From: Heliocidaris tuberculata
Lineage: Eukaryota > Echinodermata > Echinoidea > Camarodonta > Echinometridae
Assembly: GCA_025618425.1 (NCBI GenBank)
Contig: CM046849.1
Location: forward strand, 30,789,406 to 30,853,405
Direction of reading: 5' to 3'
DNA: 64,000 nucleotides
Position numbers and translations under genes: made by a program. Under the pieces are notes generated by a model that was not told the DNA's origin, ran no database searches, and saw only the letters and a program-made list of their open reading frames with translations. Below are positions 57,412-64,000 of the stretch, in pieces. The number at the start of each line of letters is the position of its first letter. Within the stretch, counting starts at the first letter, position 1.

Positions 57412-59255
57412 CAATAATAATTTGTACGCGCACGTGCATTTGTTTTGGTAGACGCGCTACTTGTTTAACATGTAAACTTATACTGGTGCGCGCATCGTGG
57501 TGCATACATGATGAGGGCGTATAAAGGTCAATTGCACTCGGTACAAAATAATGACCTTTATCTGCACATGCGCAAACTGTAATTACGAACTGACTTACTG
57601 TAATTTCTATTTGGCATGAGCTGGTAGATGAAAAGTTGAAACAGCATTAAGTAGGTAGACCGACGTTTGGCGATAGTGGCGAATAGCTATTCTTCAAAAA
57701 CTATGACGAACTTTCTGCGACCCTACAATTCGCCAAGTATTCGCAAGTCAGAGAAAGTTCAAACGCGAATATTATTGGTGAATACTTGGCGACATATTAG
57801 CGATAGTTTTAAGAATATTAGGCGAAAAATCCTTTAATGGATATCTCATTGGGAAATCGGCGAATAGGCATTTAAAGACATTCGCCAGAATGTATCTTTT
57901 AAATTTCTGCAAATATTCTTCAAGTATTCGCCATGTTCACAAAACGTTCGCCGACCTTCCGATCTCTGTACTATCGATCTCTACCAGTGGATAAAGCAAC
58001 ACCCTCTACGTTTGATGCGACCGCGAGCCCAAAGCTCGCCATGTTTAGGCTCGCAGAAAAACACCGCCGCTATATTGTTTCAATACAATTTTATGCACTT
58101 TTAGAATCAAATAATTCAGAACTGTGTAGTCTTTTCCACGAATTAACTGCAAAAAGCATGCAAAACAAGGGTACCCTTACAAATTCTAGAGGCGATCTAA
58201 TGTGACAATTAGTATATTGTATTTTTTTAATTAAAAATCAAATCACGTATCTTTCGAATAGGAGTACACTGGAATCGTACACAGCAGACGATGTCCCACG
58301 CCATGTCCCACGCTATGTCCTACGCGGTCCCACGTAATGTGTTTGTGTGTAGGGCTCTTAATTTTGGCTGTGAGACCGCATCAATAGCCTTTAATAAAGG
58401 CGATTGTGCTGCTCTGTCGATCTCCTGGTCGATCCTCGAAACGCGCTGAATAGTTCTGATTATTGCGCTGGAAGTCTTGCTCCATCACAACGCCTTAGAG
58501 CACCCGTCAACGTAATCAATATTCATATATTCAAGACGACTAAGAGGTTATGAATCATTCAACAATCTTCCCAAATAACGCAGTACAACTTGTACGTTTA
58601 CACTGCAACTCTGTTGTTCAATGCGTTTAACCAATTAATAACGGATAAGACTGAGCTCGTCCATTATTCAGTCCTGTGCAATCTCACGCACTAGACGCTG
58701 GTAAGGCAGCTTTCGGATGAGAAGGGGTAGATAGCTGGATAAAGTTGAAAGTATTTACAATTTTCTTTTCTCTTTAAAAAAAAAAATCAACACACAAATA
58801 AATTTTTGCTCATTTTTCAAAAAGCGTGTGTGTGTGTGTGTGTGTGGACGTTAGTGTATTTTGTGCGTGCTGAACGATTTTGAAAGACGATAAGCCATTC
58901 GTGGGATAATTTCTAAAAGTGCATTTAGCATGTTTAGCAATTGATTTTTTTTTTTTTTTGTCTTTGTTTTTTTGTTTTTGTTTTGTTTTTTTTGTTTTTT
59001 TTTTTTTTTTTTTTTTGTACTCACCTTGTATTTTCCTTCTCCAAGAAAGACAACTTCACCATCAGAGGAAGCCCCGGCTTTAAGGTCACTATTGTAGATC
59101 CTGACCCGGAAGTAATCTCCTCCTTTTACTTTCGCTTTATTTTTAATGTCTCTGGCTTCAATAATGATATCCAATTGATCACATATTTGATAGTTCCTTT
59201 TGGGATCGACGATGTAAAATGTAGAATATTTATCACTTGTCACACCAGCTGTTTC
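43654..59255 (-). CDS. NXPE-family gene (whole visible locus)
   Basis: Five minus-strand exons: 59025-59255, 56137-56337, 45453-45625, 44843-44904 and 43654-44462. Phases match at all four junctions (0, 0, 2, 1). Together they encode about 491 residues: an N-terminal immunoglobulin-like neurexophilin-related region, a Cys-rich segment and a C-terminal PC-esterase (GDSL/SGNH-type) domain. NXPE proteins are secretory-pathway proteins; human NXPE1 has been linked to sialic-acid O-acetylation, but other members are poorly defined. The start exon with signal peptide or anchor is not in the exons I can support; it may lie at 59.3-64 kb or beyond the edge. The intron 45626-56136 is 10.5 kb and mostly mobile DNA. 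All key esterase motifs are present, so the gene looks intact. Confidence 0.85.
44843..44904 (-). CDS. NXPE gene, 62-base microexon
   Basis: Found by phase: the preceding exon ends with two bases and the following begins with two. Between the acceptor TTTAAATCCAG and the donor GTAAGTGTG are 62 bases (phase 2 in, 1 out) encoding QKQPITVKGVNFVTVTERAK. Alternating hydrophobic residues give a short beta hairpin, as expected between the Cys-rich part and the esterase. Skipping it would break the frame. Confidence 0.8.
45453..45625 (-). CDS. NXPE gene, Cys-rich exon
   Basis: 173 bases, acceptor TTCACTAAACAG, donor GTAAGAG, phase 0 in and 2 out. Encodes TTCDFTRHAIEAPWFC, then LNCSDFAWTC. The 'C.F.......PWFC..P....C..' arrangement is the conserved middle segment of NXPE proteins. 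Ends DEQKLFTR. Confidence 0.88.
45672..45858. repeat. GAT/AAT microsatellite at a SINE tail
   Basis: (GAT)n followed by (AAT)n with interruptions. On the minus strand it directly follows the 3' end of the SINE at 45857-46310, so it probably grew from that SINE's tail. Confidence 0.93.
45857..46310 (-). mobile_element. tRNA-derived SINE with amplified head
   Basis: Minus strand: head TGGTCTAGTGGATAAGTCAC near 46285, then 53-bp units, an intact B box (plus-strand GGTTCGAATCC at 46072-46082) next to the body, a body with CATATTTGCCACACTCGACC and GACATGAGCGCTATACAAG, and a TTA-rich tail. The body is the same family as 6496-6770. Confidence 0.8.
46065..46263. repeat. 53-bp tandem repeat in the SINE head
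   Basis: CAGTCCGGTG occurs at 46102, 46155, 46208 and 46261, exactly 53 bases apart. The last three units are nearly identical and carry GGTTGGAATCC in place of the B box GGTTCGAATCC kept by the first. Confidence 0.93.
46898..47260. mobile_element. TTAA-flanked MITE, family E copy 1
   Basis: 363 bp between TTAA at 46894-46897 and 47261-47264. Ends AGAGTACCAATCACC and the inverse GGTGATTGGTACCCT. Contains GAAAATGCTCGCGCGGAACC, an internal palindrome (AACTCAGAGTTTGGTTCCGC), and GAATTAATATTTGAAGCCCA. Copy 2 is at 54208-54572. Confidence 0.88.
47690..47890. repeat. Cluster of TTCCGAAGGTTCGTA repeats in both orientations
   Basis: At least ten short copies of TTCCGAA or TTCGGAA, with TTCGTAA / TTACGAA, are packed in 200 bases. 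Left part reads GAAGGTTCGTTATTCCGAAG; right part is mainly the inverse (ACGAATCTTCGGAAA). Probably a MITE with iterated palindromic ends. Confidence 0.75.
47895..49776. other. Intronic DNA with G/C runs
   Basis: Within the large NXPE intron. C-run of 24 at 48323-48346; CAGTGGCGTATCTACGGGGG at 49048, the left end of a hAT-like MITE whose right end I could not match; C-run at 49350-49364. No exon supported. Confidence 0.5.
49780..50261. repeat. About 150-bp tandem repeats with TGACCTTTGACC blocks
   Basis: Three diverged units share TATGGTGATACATACTAGTA, CCAAGTTTGAA.TTCATACC, TCAAATGGTTCTTGAGATAT and a block of TGACCT half-sites (for example TGACCTTTGACC near 50088 and 50230). A fourth partial unit is split by the elements at 50262-50418 and 50444-52138 and continues to about 52220, ending in GGACGGACGGACAACC. 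Confidence 0.85.
50262..50418. mobile_element. Palindromic MITE, family D copy 2
   Basis: Between CAG at 50259-50261 and 50419-50421; the undisturbed tandem unit has a single CAG (ACTCAGATCGTC), so a 3-bp target duplication is clear. Ends GGTGCAATTGCATAAA and GTTTTATGCAACGGCACC. 157 bp. Confidence 0.88.
50444..52138. mobile_element. Composite element built of nested palindromic MITEs
   Basis: Flanked by ACA (50441-50443, 52139-52141); the undisturbed repeat reads GTGATACAT, so the 3-bp duplication is supported. Outer ends GACCCCTTTCACACTC and the inverse of GACCCATTTCACACTC. Inside lie units with ends AGACCCCGTTCTCACTCAC: about 50617-51119, a partial 51120-51541, and 51546-52101. The first and last share about 180 bases (CCGCGCGAAAAATTTGACCC to AGTGAGAACGGGGTCT) almost identically. 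Motifs GAGCGGTCTAACTAAGA and GGTTCTTAGTTAGACCGCTC recur in both orientations. Confidence 0.82.
52220..54203. other. Intronic DNA, nothing coding
   Basis: Contains G/C-run clusters at 52676-52750, 53066-53080 and 53779-53794, LINE-like short tandem tails (TTCAAACTTTAAACTTTAAC near 52888; TTGAATTGAACTGAATTGAA near 53377), but no exon supported. Confidence 0.5.
54208..54572. mobile_element. TTAA-flanked MITE, family E copy 2
   Basis: 365 bp between TTAA at 54204-54207 and 54573-54576. Ends AGTGTACCAATCACC and GGCGATTGGTACCCT. Closely matches 46898-47260 throughout and lies in the same NXPE intron in the same orientation. Confidence 0.88.
54577..56136. other. Intronic DNA, no gene recognised
   Basis: Includes an unidentified segment (55090-55310) of balanced composition with CCTCATATGGGACTGAAGAC and TTAGATGCACAGCCGCGCC, possibly an old LINE or SINE piece; a (TG) run at 55364-55394; G-runs at 55818-55831 and 55961-55972. 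Confidence 0.5.
56137..56337 (-). CDS. NXPE gene, exon with beta-sandwich end
   Basis: 201 bases, acceptor TGTGTTTAG, donor GTAAGTAG, phase 0 at both ends. Encodes ASFTLRWAGKTFVRAILVHP, then EAVNVLRRARETCPTRYGYF. 'W.G...V...LVHP.EAV.VL.R.R...P.R..Y.G.F' is a diagnostic NXPE string. Ends IIPPLPN. Confidence 0.93.
56779..57105 (+). mobile_element. tRNA-derived SINE, second family
   Basis: Head with A box TTGGCTCAGTCGGTAAAGCG and B box GGTTCAAATCC (56832-56842). The anticodon stem does not pair, so it is not a working tRNA. Body: CTCGGATATGACGTTAAAAT, GGAGACCCCGTGTAA, GAGTCACCACCCTTGCACGT, AAGAACCCACCGCACTATTC, GTAGTGGTACACCTGCAC. Inserted in an NXPE intron, opposite to the gene. Confidence 0.8.
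57222..57290. other. Inverted repeat / hairpin
   Basis: GGAGCTCCAAATAGTTCCCTT and AAGGGAACTATTGGGAGCTCC pair over about 20 positions with one mismatch around a 24-base loop. CATGGAG and GGCCATG lie at the outer edges. Confidence 0.8.
57371..57410. repeat. (AAT)n microsatellite
   Basis: About 12 AAT units next to the family C repeat. Confidence 0.95.
57420..57600. repeat. Dispersed repeat family C, uninterrupted copy
   Basis: Reverse complement of the two halves at 36061-36124 and 36412-36545: ACGCGCTACTTGTTTAACAT, GCGTATAAAGGTCAATTGCA, GATAAAGGTCATT-type wording and CAAACTGTAATTACGAACTG. It serves as the empty-site reference for the MITE at 36125. Confidence 0.88.
57655..57965. mobile_element. 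Probable MITE with iterated GGCGAATA motifs
   Basis: Contains about ten copies of GGCGAAT or ATTCGCC in both orientations. ACCGACGTTTGGCGA near the left and the inverse of GGTCGGCGAACGTTTT near the right form approximate ends. No clear target duplication. Confidence 0.6.
57966..59024. other. Intronic DNA of the NXPE gene
   Basis: GC-richer part at 57990-58600 without a supported exon; (TG) run at 58827-58846; long T/A homopolymer run at 58946-59016 adjoining the exon donor. Confidence 0.5.
59025..59255 (-). CDS. NXPE gene, neurexophilin-like exon (first visible)
   Basis: 231 bases, acceptor ATCTTTTTAG, donor GTGAGTAC, phase 0 at both ends, 77 residues. Encodes TSDKYSTFYIVDPKRNYQI, then IIEARDIKNK, KGGDYFRVRI, LKAGASSDGEVVFLGEGKYK. 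'STF.I..P...Y...D.L...I.ARD...K.K..GGD..R.R......KAG......D.G.G.Y' is the standard NXPE N-terminal block. The exon begins after the expected signal or anchor and stem, which are not identified upstream. Confidence 0.92.
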
Positions 59256-60480
59256 CTAAAAAGATATGTAGAAATTTAAAAAGATTGATAGAAACATGTA
59301 AAATTTCGAGTTTGAACAACTACATAAGTACAAAGATGATTCATTACTATCATTACACTTAAAATCCAGTATCGTTATTCGTAAAACCACAAAGAAGTAG
59401 TTTATGAGGGTTGTAAAAATTATGATTGCTTTTAGCTTAGTGTACAAATAAAATTCATCACAAACAGAGGCCAATCTCTGAAATGATTAACTAGAATTTA
59501 ATTGTTCACATAGGACTGCCATCATGGCTGAAGGCAAGATCTTTCCATTCAATTCAAATTCGCTTCCAACTTTGTTGGTCTTGGAAAAAAAAACAATTCT
59601 CTGGCTCTGGCGTAATAAATGTACATAACATCACTTTAACATAGTATTCATATAGAAACAGGGATAAAATAGCGCACTATAAATATACATGATTTTCAAC
59701 AGTAGGCCTACATTTATGACAAATACACAAACAACAGAGAGACGGCACAGTCCAGCAGAGTGAATTATAGAGGTAGATAAAACTGTCATGGCATGATCAT
59801 GATTCATGACACAAATCACCAAATCACGAGATAAACATAAATGTCAATGACAAAGCTTATGCGGAAATTAATTACTGTCTGATCCTGTGTTTGTTCAGCA
59901 AAATGTTCAGACTTTTCTTAATGGGATTGATTAACTTTGCCCAGGATTGAAAAAAAAAAATCACTGTTCCGGCTAATGCTGTAATCATAATTGCAAACCT
60001 TTAGGTCAGACAGGAATCGCCTGAGTTTTATAAGCTGATCTGTCGTTTATATATCAAGATATTTACGATTGAACATTGATGTCGGGATAGAGTACCACCG
60101 AACCCTAAAGAACTCTTACGGTTTGCATACCTAGGGTAACCTCGCTCTATCACAGAATACCGTACGGGCTAGAAACCCGCTCTGAAATCGCCAAGCGCTG
60201 GTGCTTGGTTTTTGTGACTGCAGAGCAGCGAAGAAGCCGAGCGACTTGCGCTAGCGATCGATCGCGATTTTCTCTTTTTTAGGATAGTAAACGGGTTCCA
60301 TTTTCTTTCATACTTTCACATATCCATAATCATATATGTAGTTAGAGGAATGCACGCAATTCACTGGCATTTGAGCTGATTTCACAATTTTTCACAAAGT
60401 TAATCAATCCCTATGTGCTATTTGACTATAATTATGGTAAACAAAAGAGTCGAAACGTTATTGTGACAATCATGTCAACA
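59256..60480. other. No exon recognised; may be NXPE intron or 5' flank
   Basis: No signal-peptide exon with a phase-0 donor was found on the minus strand. A GC-richer segment at 60100-60290 is not coding in any convincing frame. Confidence 0.4.
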
Positions 60481-60724
60481 GGGCAATAGATAATATTTCG
60501 GGCCTTTTCCTGAATGGAAACATTTTGGCTGGGGTATGACATTAGTCTATAATTATCGCTCATGTACTAGCTCTGCTAGGCGTAAGATTTGGGCGGCTGA
60601 TGGGGCTGTAGACCTCCCCTCCTACTTCCCCAATAATTATGGCATTATTAGCATTCGGGAAACCGCCACTTCATATTTGGGACAGCGAGGTGGTATATTT
60701 ATACCTCTTTATATCTTCTTTTGT

Positions 60725-60905
60725 ATATTACTGGTGACAAAAAAAAATTATCATAAAGAGTCAAAATTTTGTTCTTTCGATCCGTTCACTCGCAAAATTT
60801 CGAAACTGGGTAGTTGATATTCACGCAAACGACGTCAGTCCCTATCCAACAACGAAATGGCGCCGTATGCCTCTTCCAACCCTTTACCGCAGTGTTCGAG
60901 GCTTA
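60725..60905. repeat. Dispersed repeat, copy of 23690-23880
   Basis: TTTGTTCTTTCGATCCGTTC, GACGTCAGTCCC and CCCTTTACCGCAG match the other copy in the same orientation. Confidence 0.8.
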
Positions 60906-60949
60906 GTTAGAAAACACAAAATCATTCCGAATTATACCGAAAAGGGTTA

Positions 60950-61350
60950 CAGGGGAAGTCCGGTCCAAGAATTTATGAAAATCACTAGATCACAAAATGG
61001 CAACTCGGTCATGAGTTTGTGACGTCATTCCCTCACAAGTCGCCAATTAATTTGTTTACATACAGTAATAGTACAAATTTTCAATTTTTGTCCAAGAATA
61101 TGATTTCCTCATAACTTGAACCAAGTTATATTCATAGTAATATGTTTTTGCATGTATACGTTGATACAGAGTAAATCATTCTCTGTAAAAATCATGAAAA
61201 TATTTTTTTTTAATACAATATACATAAAAATAAGTGATTATGAATATGAAATGTTTTGAAAACAATCTCAGTATTTTTGAGAAGGTAATTTGTTAAAGTG
61301 TACACAAGCCCAATTAGTCTTTTGACAGGCATTCGGTACAGAAAAAACTA
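60950..61350. repeat. Dispersed repeat, family B copy 2
   Basis: Close to 24750-25270: CAGGGGAAGTCCGGTCCAAG, GTCATGAGTTTGTGACGTCA, GGCATTCGGTACAGAAAAA. It is cut at its right end by the 3' end of the LINE that starts near 61350. In both loci it follows the 23690/60725 repeat, so the two may be parts of one longer element. Confidence 0.82.
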
Positions 61351-61664
61351 TTCAATTTCCATTTATTTCCACAATTCAATAAAATGACAGTGAAAAACAT
61401 ACAAAACAATTCATATACATTGAAATGTAAAGAAAAAAGATACTTATTATAAAAACAATTAAAATGTGGTAAACAAAAGTACATTACTGGATTAACAGAA
61501 GACATATCAAAAAGTGGAGGGACAAACAAAAGCCAGAGGCCTATCACAGGCTTGTCCCCAAAAATATAAAAGTACAATCATAGCTACAGTACATGTATAT
61601 ATACACACGTGCACAAACAAACAAACAAACAAGAAAAGGCAAATGGCATAAAATGGATAATTGA

Positions 61665-62777
61665 TCAGGGAATGTAAGACTTGATCAGTTTATTTCTATA
61701 TTTCTTTTTAAACCTAGACAGAGAAGGGCAATTCTTTATTTCACCCTCTATACAGTTCCATAACTTTGGACCACTAAATGTAATTGTAGAACGAGAAAAC
61801 TGATATTTAAATTTTGGGATGCGAATGTGATTGGACTGTCTGGTAAAGTATGGAACAGTTGAACGATTTTCATGAAAACAGTCATCCAAGAATCTAGGCA
61901 GTAAATTGTGCAAATATGAAAACATAAAATTGGCTATTTGAAGTTTGTGTATATCGTGAATTTTTAATTGATTAACTTTATGAAATAAGGGATCGGTGTG
62001 TGATAAAGGGACAGAGCCTGTAATAATTCGTATTGCCCGTTTCTGTAACAGTAAAATTCTATTTAGATGCATTGAAGCACATCCACCCCAGACAATTTTA
62101 CAATTTGTTAAATAAGGTATTATCATTGATTGATAGATGGTCAGAAGAATCTTAAGAGGTAATACCTTCTTCAATCTACTTATTGCACCGATAACCTTAG
62201 ATATTTTATTAGAAATGTCACTAATATGACATATCCAACTTAATTTATCATCGAGAACAACACCTAAGAAATGAGCAGAATGTACCAGTGGAATTTGGCT
62301 ATCATCAATATATAACTTGATATCAGAGAAATTAATTTGTTTATTATTCGGTTTAGAAAGCATACAATATGTCTTAGTGACATTAACTTTCAACTTGTTT
62401 GATGAATAACCTTCTCTAAATCCGAATTGTTTTGAGTATAGAATATTATGTTTAAGCAAAAAACTTACCAAACGATTATACATGAGTTTTTCAAAGATCT
62501 TTGAGAATATGGACAATACTGAAATCGGTCTGTAATTAGACAGCAACTCCTTATTTCCTTTTTTGAATACTGGAACGACTCTAGCAAATTTCATGGCTGT
62601 AGGAAATACACCTGTATGAATAGAGAGAATGAATATATCGCATAACGGCTGAACTAACAAAACAATCGCAACTTTTATGACACGGATATTGATATTATCA
62701 TGACCAGAACTCTTACTACTATCCAGATTTCGGACAACTTCCATAATTTCAAAAGGTTGTATAGGATTAATAAACAA
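61665..62777 (-). pseudogene. LINE reverse transcriptase remnant, catalytic core deleted
   Basis: 370 open codons. Starts with 'V..LDSSKSSGHDNI', then FARVVPVFKKGNK, NYRPISVLSIFSKIFEKLMY and KQFGFREGYS, the first RT blocks. It then jumps directly to NKLKVNVTKTYCMLS, which normally follows the YADD box by about 30 residues. So about 150-200 residues, including both catalytic Asp motifs, are missing, yet the frame is kept. After this come HFLGVVLDDKLSW, IIPYLTNCKIVWGG and SGPKLWNCIEGEIKNCPSL, the usual C-terminal region. It could not support retrotransposition. Confidence 0.88.
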
Positions 62778-62979
62778 AGATTGAGAATTATATTCACTTG
62801 GTAAGAAATGTAAAAAGTCTATATAGTTGTATTTGGTAAAGTTTTGACAATGTTAGATGCAACAGTACAAAAATATTCATTAAATGTATTAACAATAACC
62901 ATGTCATCTACAATACGTATTCCATCTTTCTCAATATACTCACATTGCACTTTAGCCCGGGCAGAGGACAATAATTCGT

Positions 62980-63370
62980 TTATGATTTTCCAAGTTGCTT
63001 GTTATTGCAATGAACTTGATTGAATTTATTATAGTAATAATCCCTTTTACATTTACGTATTGCACAATTAACCTGATTTCTGACTGCAGTATAAACAGAT
63101 TTCCGGTAACTGCTAGGGTTCTTATTCTTAATATATTTACGGTACATCAAATTTTTCTTTTTGCAAAGTTTTTTTAATTCAAGAGTAAACCAAGGCTTAG
63201 AAATATGCTTTCTCTTTCTATTGATATTTACAAGTGGAAAACATTTATCATAGATATTATTCAATACATGCATAAAACGGTCGAACCGTTTGTTAACATC
63301 AAAGTCATGCAAAAGCGTATTCCAATCTATTTCAACTAACATATCACAGAATTTGGCAATATTAATATCA
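62980..63370 (-). pseudogene. LINE ORF2 linker between endonuclease and RT
   Basis: Contains WFTLELKKLCKKKNLMYRKY, YRKSVYTAVRNQVNCAIRKC and KRDYYYNKF, the 'PW.T.....L...K..LYRK...' linker common to jockey/CR1 ORF2. Frame lost by an indel near 62985. Confidence 0.8.
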
Positions 63371-63378
63371 TTGATGGT

Positions 63379-63633
63379 CAGGGGCGGCGCTACAGGGGGG
63401 GGCAGAGGGGGCGTCCGCCCCCCCCCCCATGATTTTTCAAGTAGTGAAAAAAGAAAGAAAAAAAGAAAAAAAAAGAAGAGAAGGAGGAAGAAAAGGGAAG
63501 AAAGGGGAGTATTAAAAAGAGAGGTCTTAAACATATAACTCTATATTACCCCTGTTATTTAATGGAGAAAAAATATGACGTCATCTTTAGGTCGTCTTGC
63601 CCCTCCTATCAAAATACCCTGGCGCCGCCCCTG
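63379..63633. mobile_element. hAT-like MITE with perfect 8-bp target duplication
   Basis: 255 bp between TTGATGGT at 63371-63378 and 63634-63641. Ends CAGGGGCGGCGCTAC and the inverse (GGCGCCGCCCCTG). G-run and C-run just inside the left end, then a purine-rich tract. Inserted in the LINE linker region. Confidence 0.93.
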
Positions 63634-63641
63634 TTGATGGT

Positions 63642-63990
63642 GCGTTTAGTGACATTTGATTGTTTATAAAAGCCCCCGGCACTCTTAATACATGAAAAAA
63701 TCGGTAGATGATCACCGACATCCCTAAGCAAAATACCAGCCTTTACATGATGCTCAGGTCCATTAGAAAAAAACATTATCAATTAAAGTCGCCGAAGTCC
63801 TTGAAATCCTAGTTGGTTTTAGTATCAAAGGTGTAAAAGAATAGGTCATAAGTAGATCCAAAAATTTATCAACATGTGTAGAAACTGTGAGACATAACAA
63901 ATCAATATTGAAATCTCCAATCAAAAGACACTCTTTGTTTTCATTGGTAATCTTCAGCAATGGTGTCTCTAATGTGTCTAAAAATTCAGA
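63642..63990 (-). pseudogene. LINE endonuclease fragment
   Basis: Contains CLLIGDFNIDLL (the GDFN block), LKPTRI and TLIDNVFF (the 'P.TRI....S.LID.V' block), and after a frameshift near 63775 the GDHLPI-type 'DH' block. These mark the second half of an AP-endonuclease of the jockey/CR1 type. The N-terminal half lies beyond the window. Confidence 0.82.
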
Positions 63991-64000
63991 GACAACTTGA

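Larger units (their letters stand above)
61350..64000 (-). mobile_element. Decayed jockey/CR1-like LINE, runs off the right edge
   Basis: Minus strand: endonuclease piece (63640-63990), linker (62980-63370), reverse transcriptase remnant and C-terminus (61665-62777), 3' UTR ending AATAAATGGAAATTGAA near 61350. It has an internal deletion through the reverse transcriptase, at least two frameshifts (near 62830 and 62985) and a MITE insertion at 63379. Not functional. Confidence 0.85.

Overview
The window is animal nuclear DNA, most likely from a marine invertebrate deuterostome and probably an echinoderm such as a sea urchin. The basis is spliced genes with GT/AG introns, two protein families that are common in such genomes (SAMD3-like and NXPE), an L1/Tx1-type LINE, a second jockey/CR1-like LINE, a Tc1 transposon, tRNA-derived SINEs, a very large load of short inverted-repeat elements (MITEs), many microsatellites, and poly(dG)/poly(dC) runs up to 31 nt. 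The species call is inference.

Two host genes can be assembled, both on the minus strand. (1) A SAMD3-like gene lies at 2886-8595. Six exons are visible with matching splice phases: a short first exon with the start of a SAM-like domain, then five exons of a family-specific body. At least one small exon between exon 1 and the next is not identified. (2) An NXPE-family gene (neurexophilin-like region plus PC-esterase domain) lies at 43654-59255. Five exons are visible, all in compatible phase, including a 62-base exon that I found only by following splice phase. Its 5' exon(s) are not seen and may lie beyond the right edge. A possible third gene is suggested only by a membrane-anchor exon at 25611-25778 and perhaps a small exon at 11359-11421, both minus strand; these are weak.

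Most of the rest is mobile DNA. 1-2.9 kb: nested long inverted repeats. 5.9-8.5 kb: introns with a SINE and tandem duplications. 8.7-16.9 kb: duplications, a TIR-bounded element filled with a 1.1 kb pyrimidine minisatellite, and a 1.2 kb foldback element. 17.0-21.3 kb: LINE with an intact 1264-residue ORF2. 21.3-33 kb: MITEs, dispersed repeats, and a 2.4 kb TIR element carrying about 205-bp repeats. 33.7-36.4 kb: three or four MITEs, two with iterated palindromic motifs and 6-bp target duplications. 38.47-43.09 kb: a Tc1 element whose transposase is split by a 2.1 kb hAT-like insertion and whose two ends are both copies of the 3' half. 43.4-59 kb: the NXPE gene, with a 10.5 kb intron holding SINE, TTAA-flanked, CAG-flanked and ACA-flanked elements. 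60.5-64 kb: dispersed repeats and a decayed LINE running off the edge.

The two host genes have no evident functional link. The SAMD3-like product is probably intracellular and uncharacterised; the NXPE product is expected in the secretory pathway. The best unusual structures are those where a target duplication, or an uninterrupted copy elsewhere in the window, defines an insertion exactly. I cannot name the MITE families against a repeat library from sequence alone.
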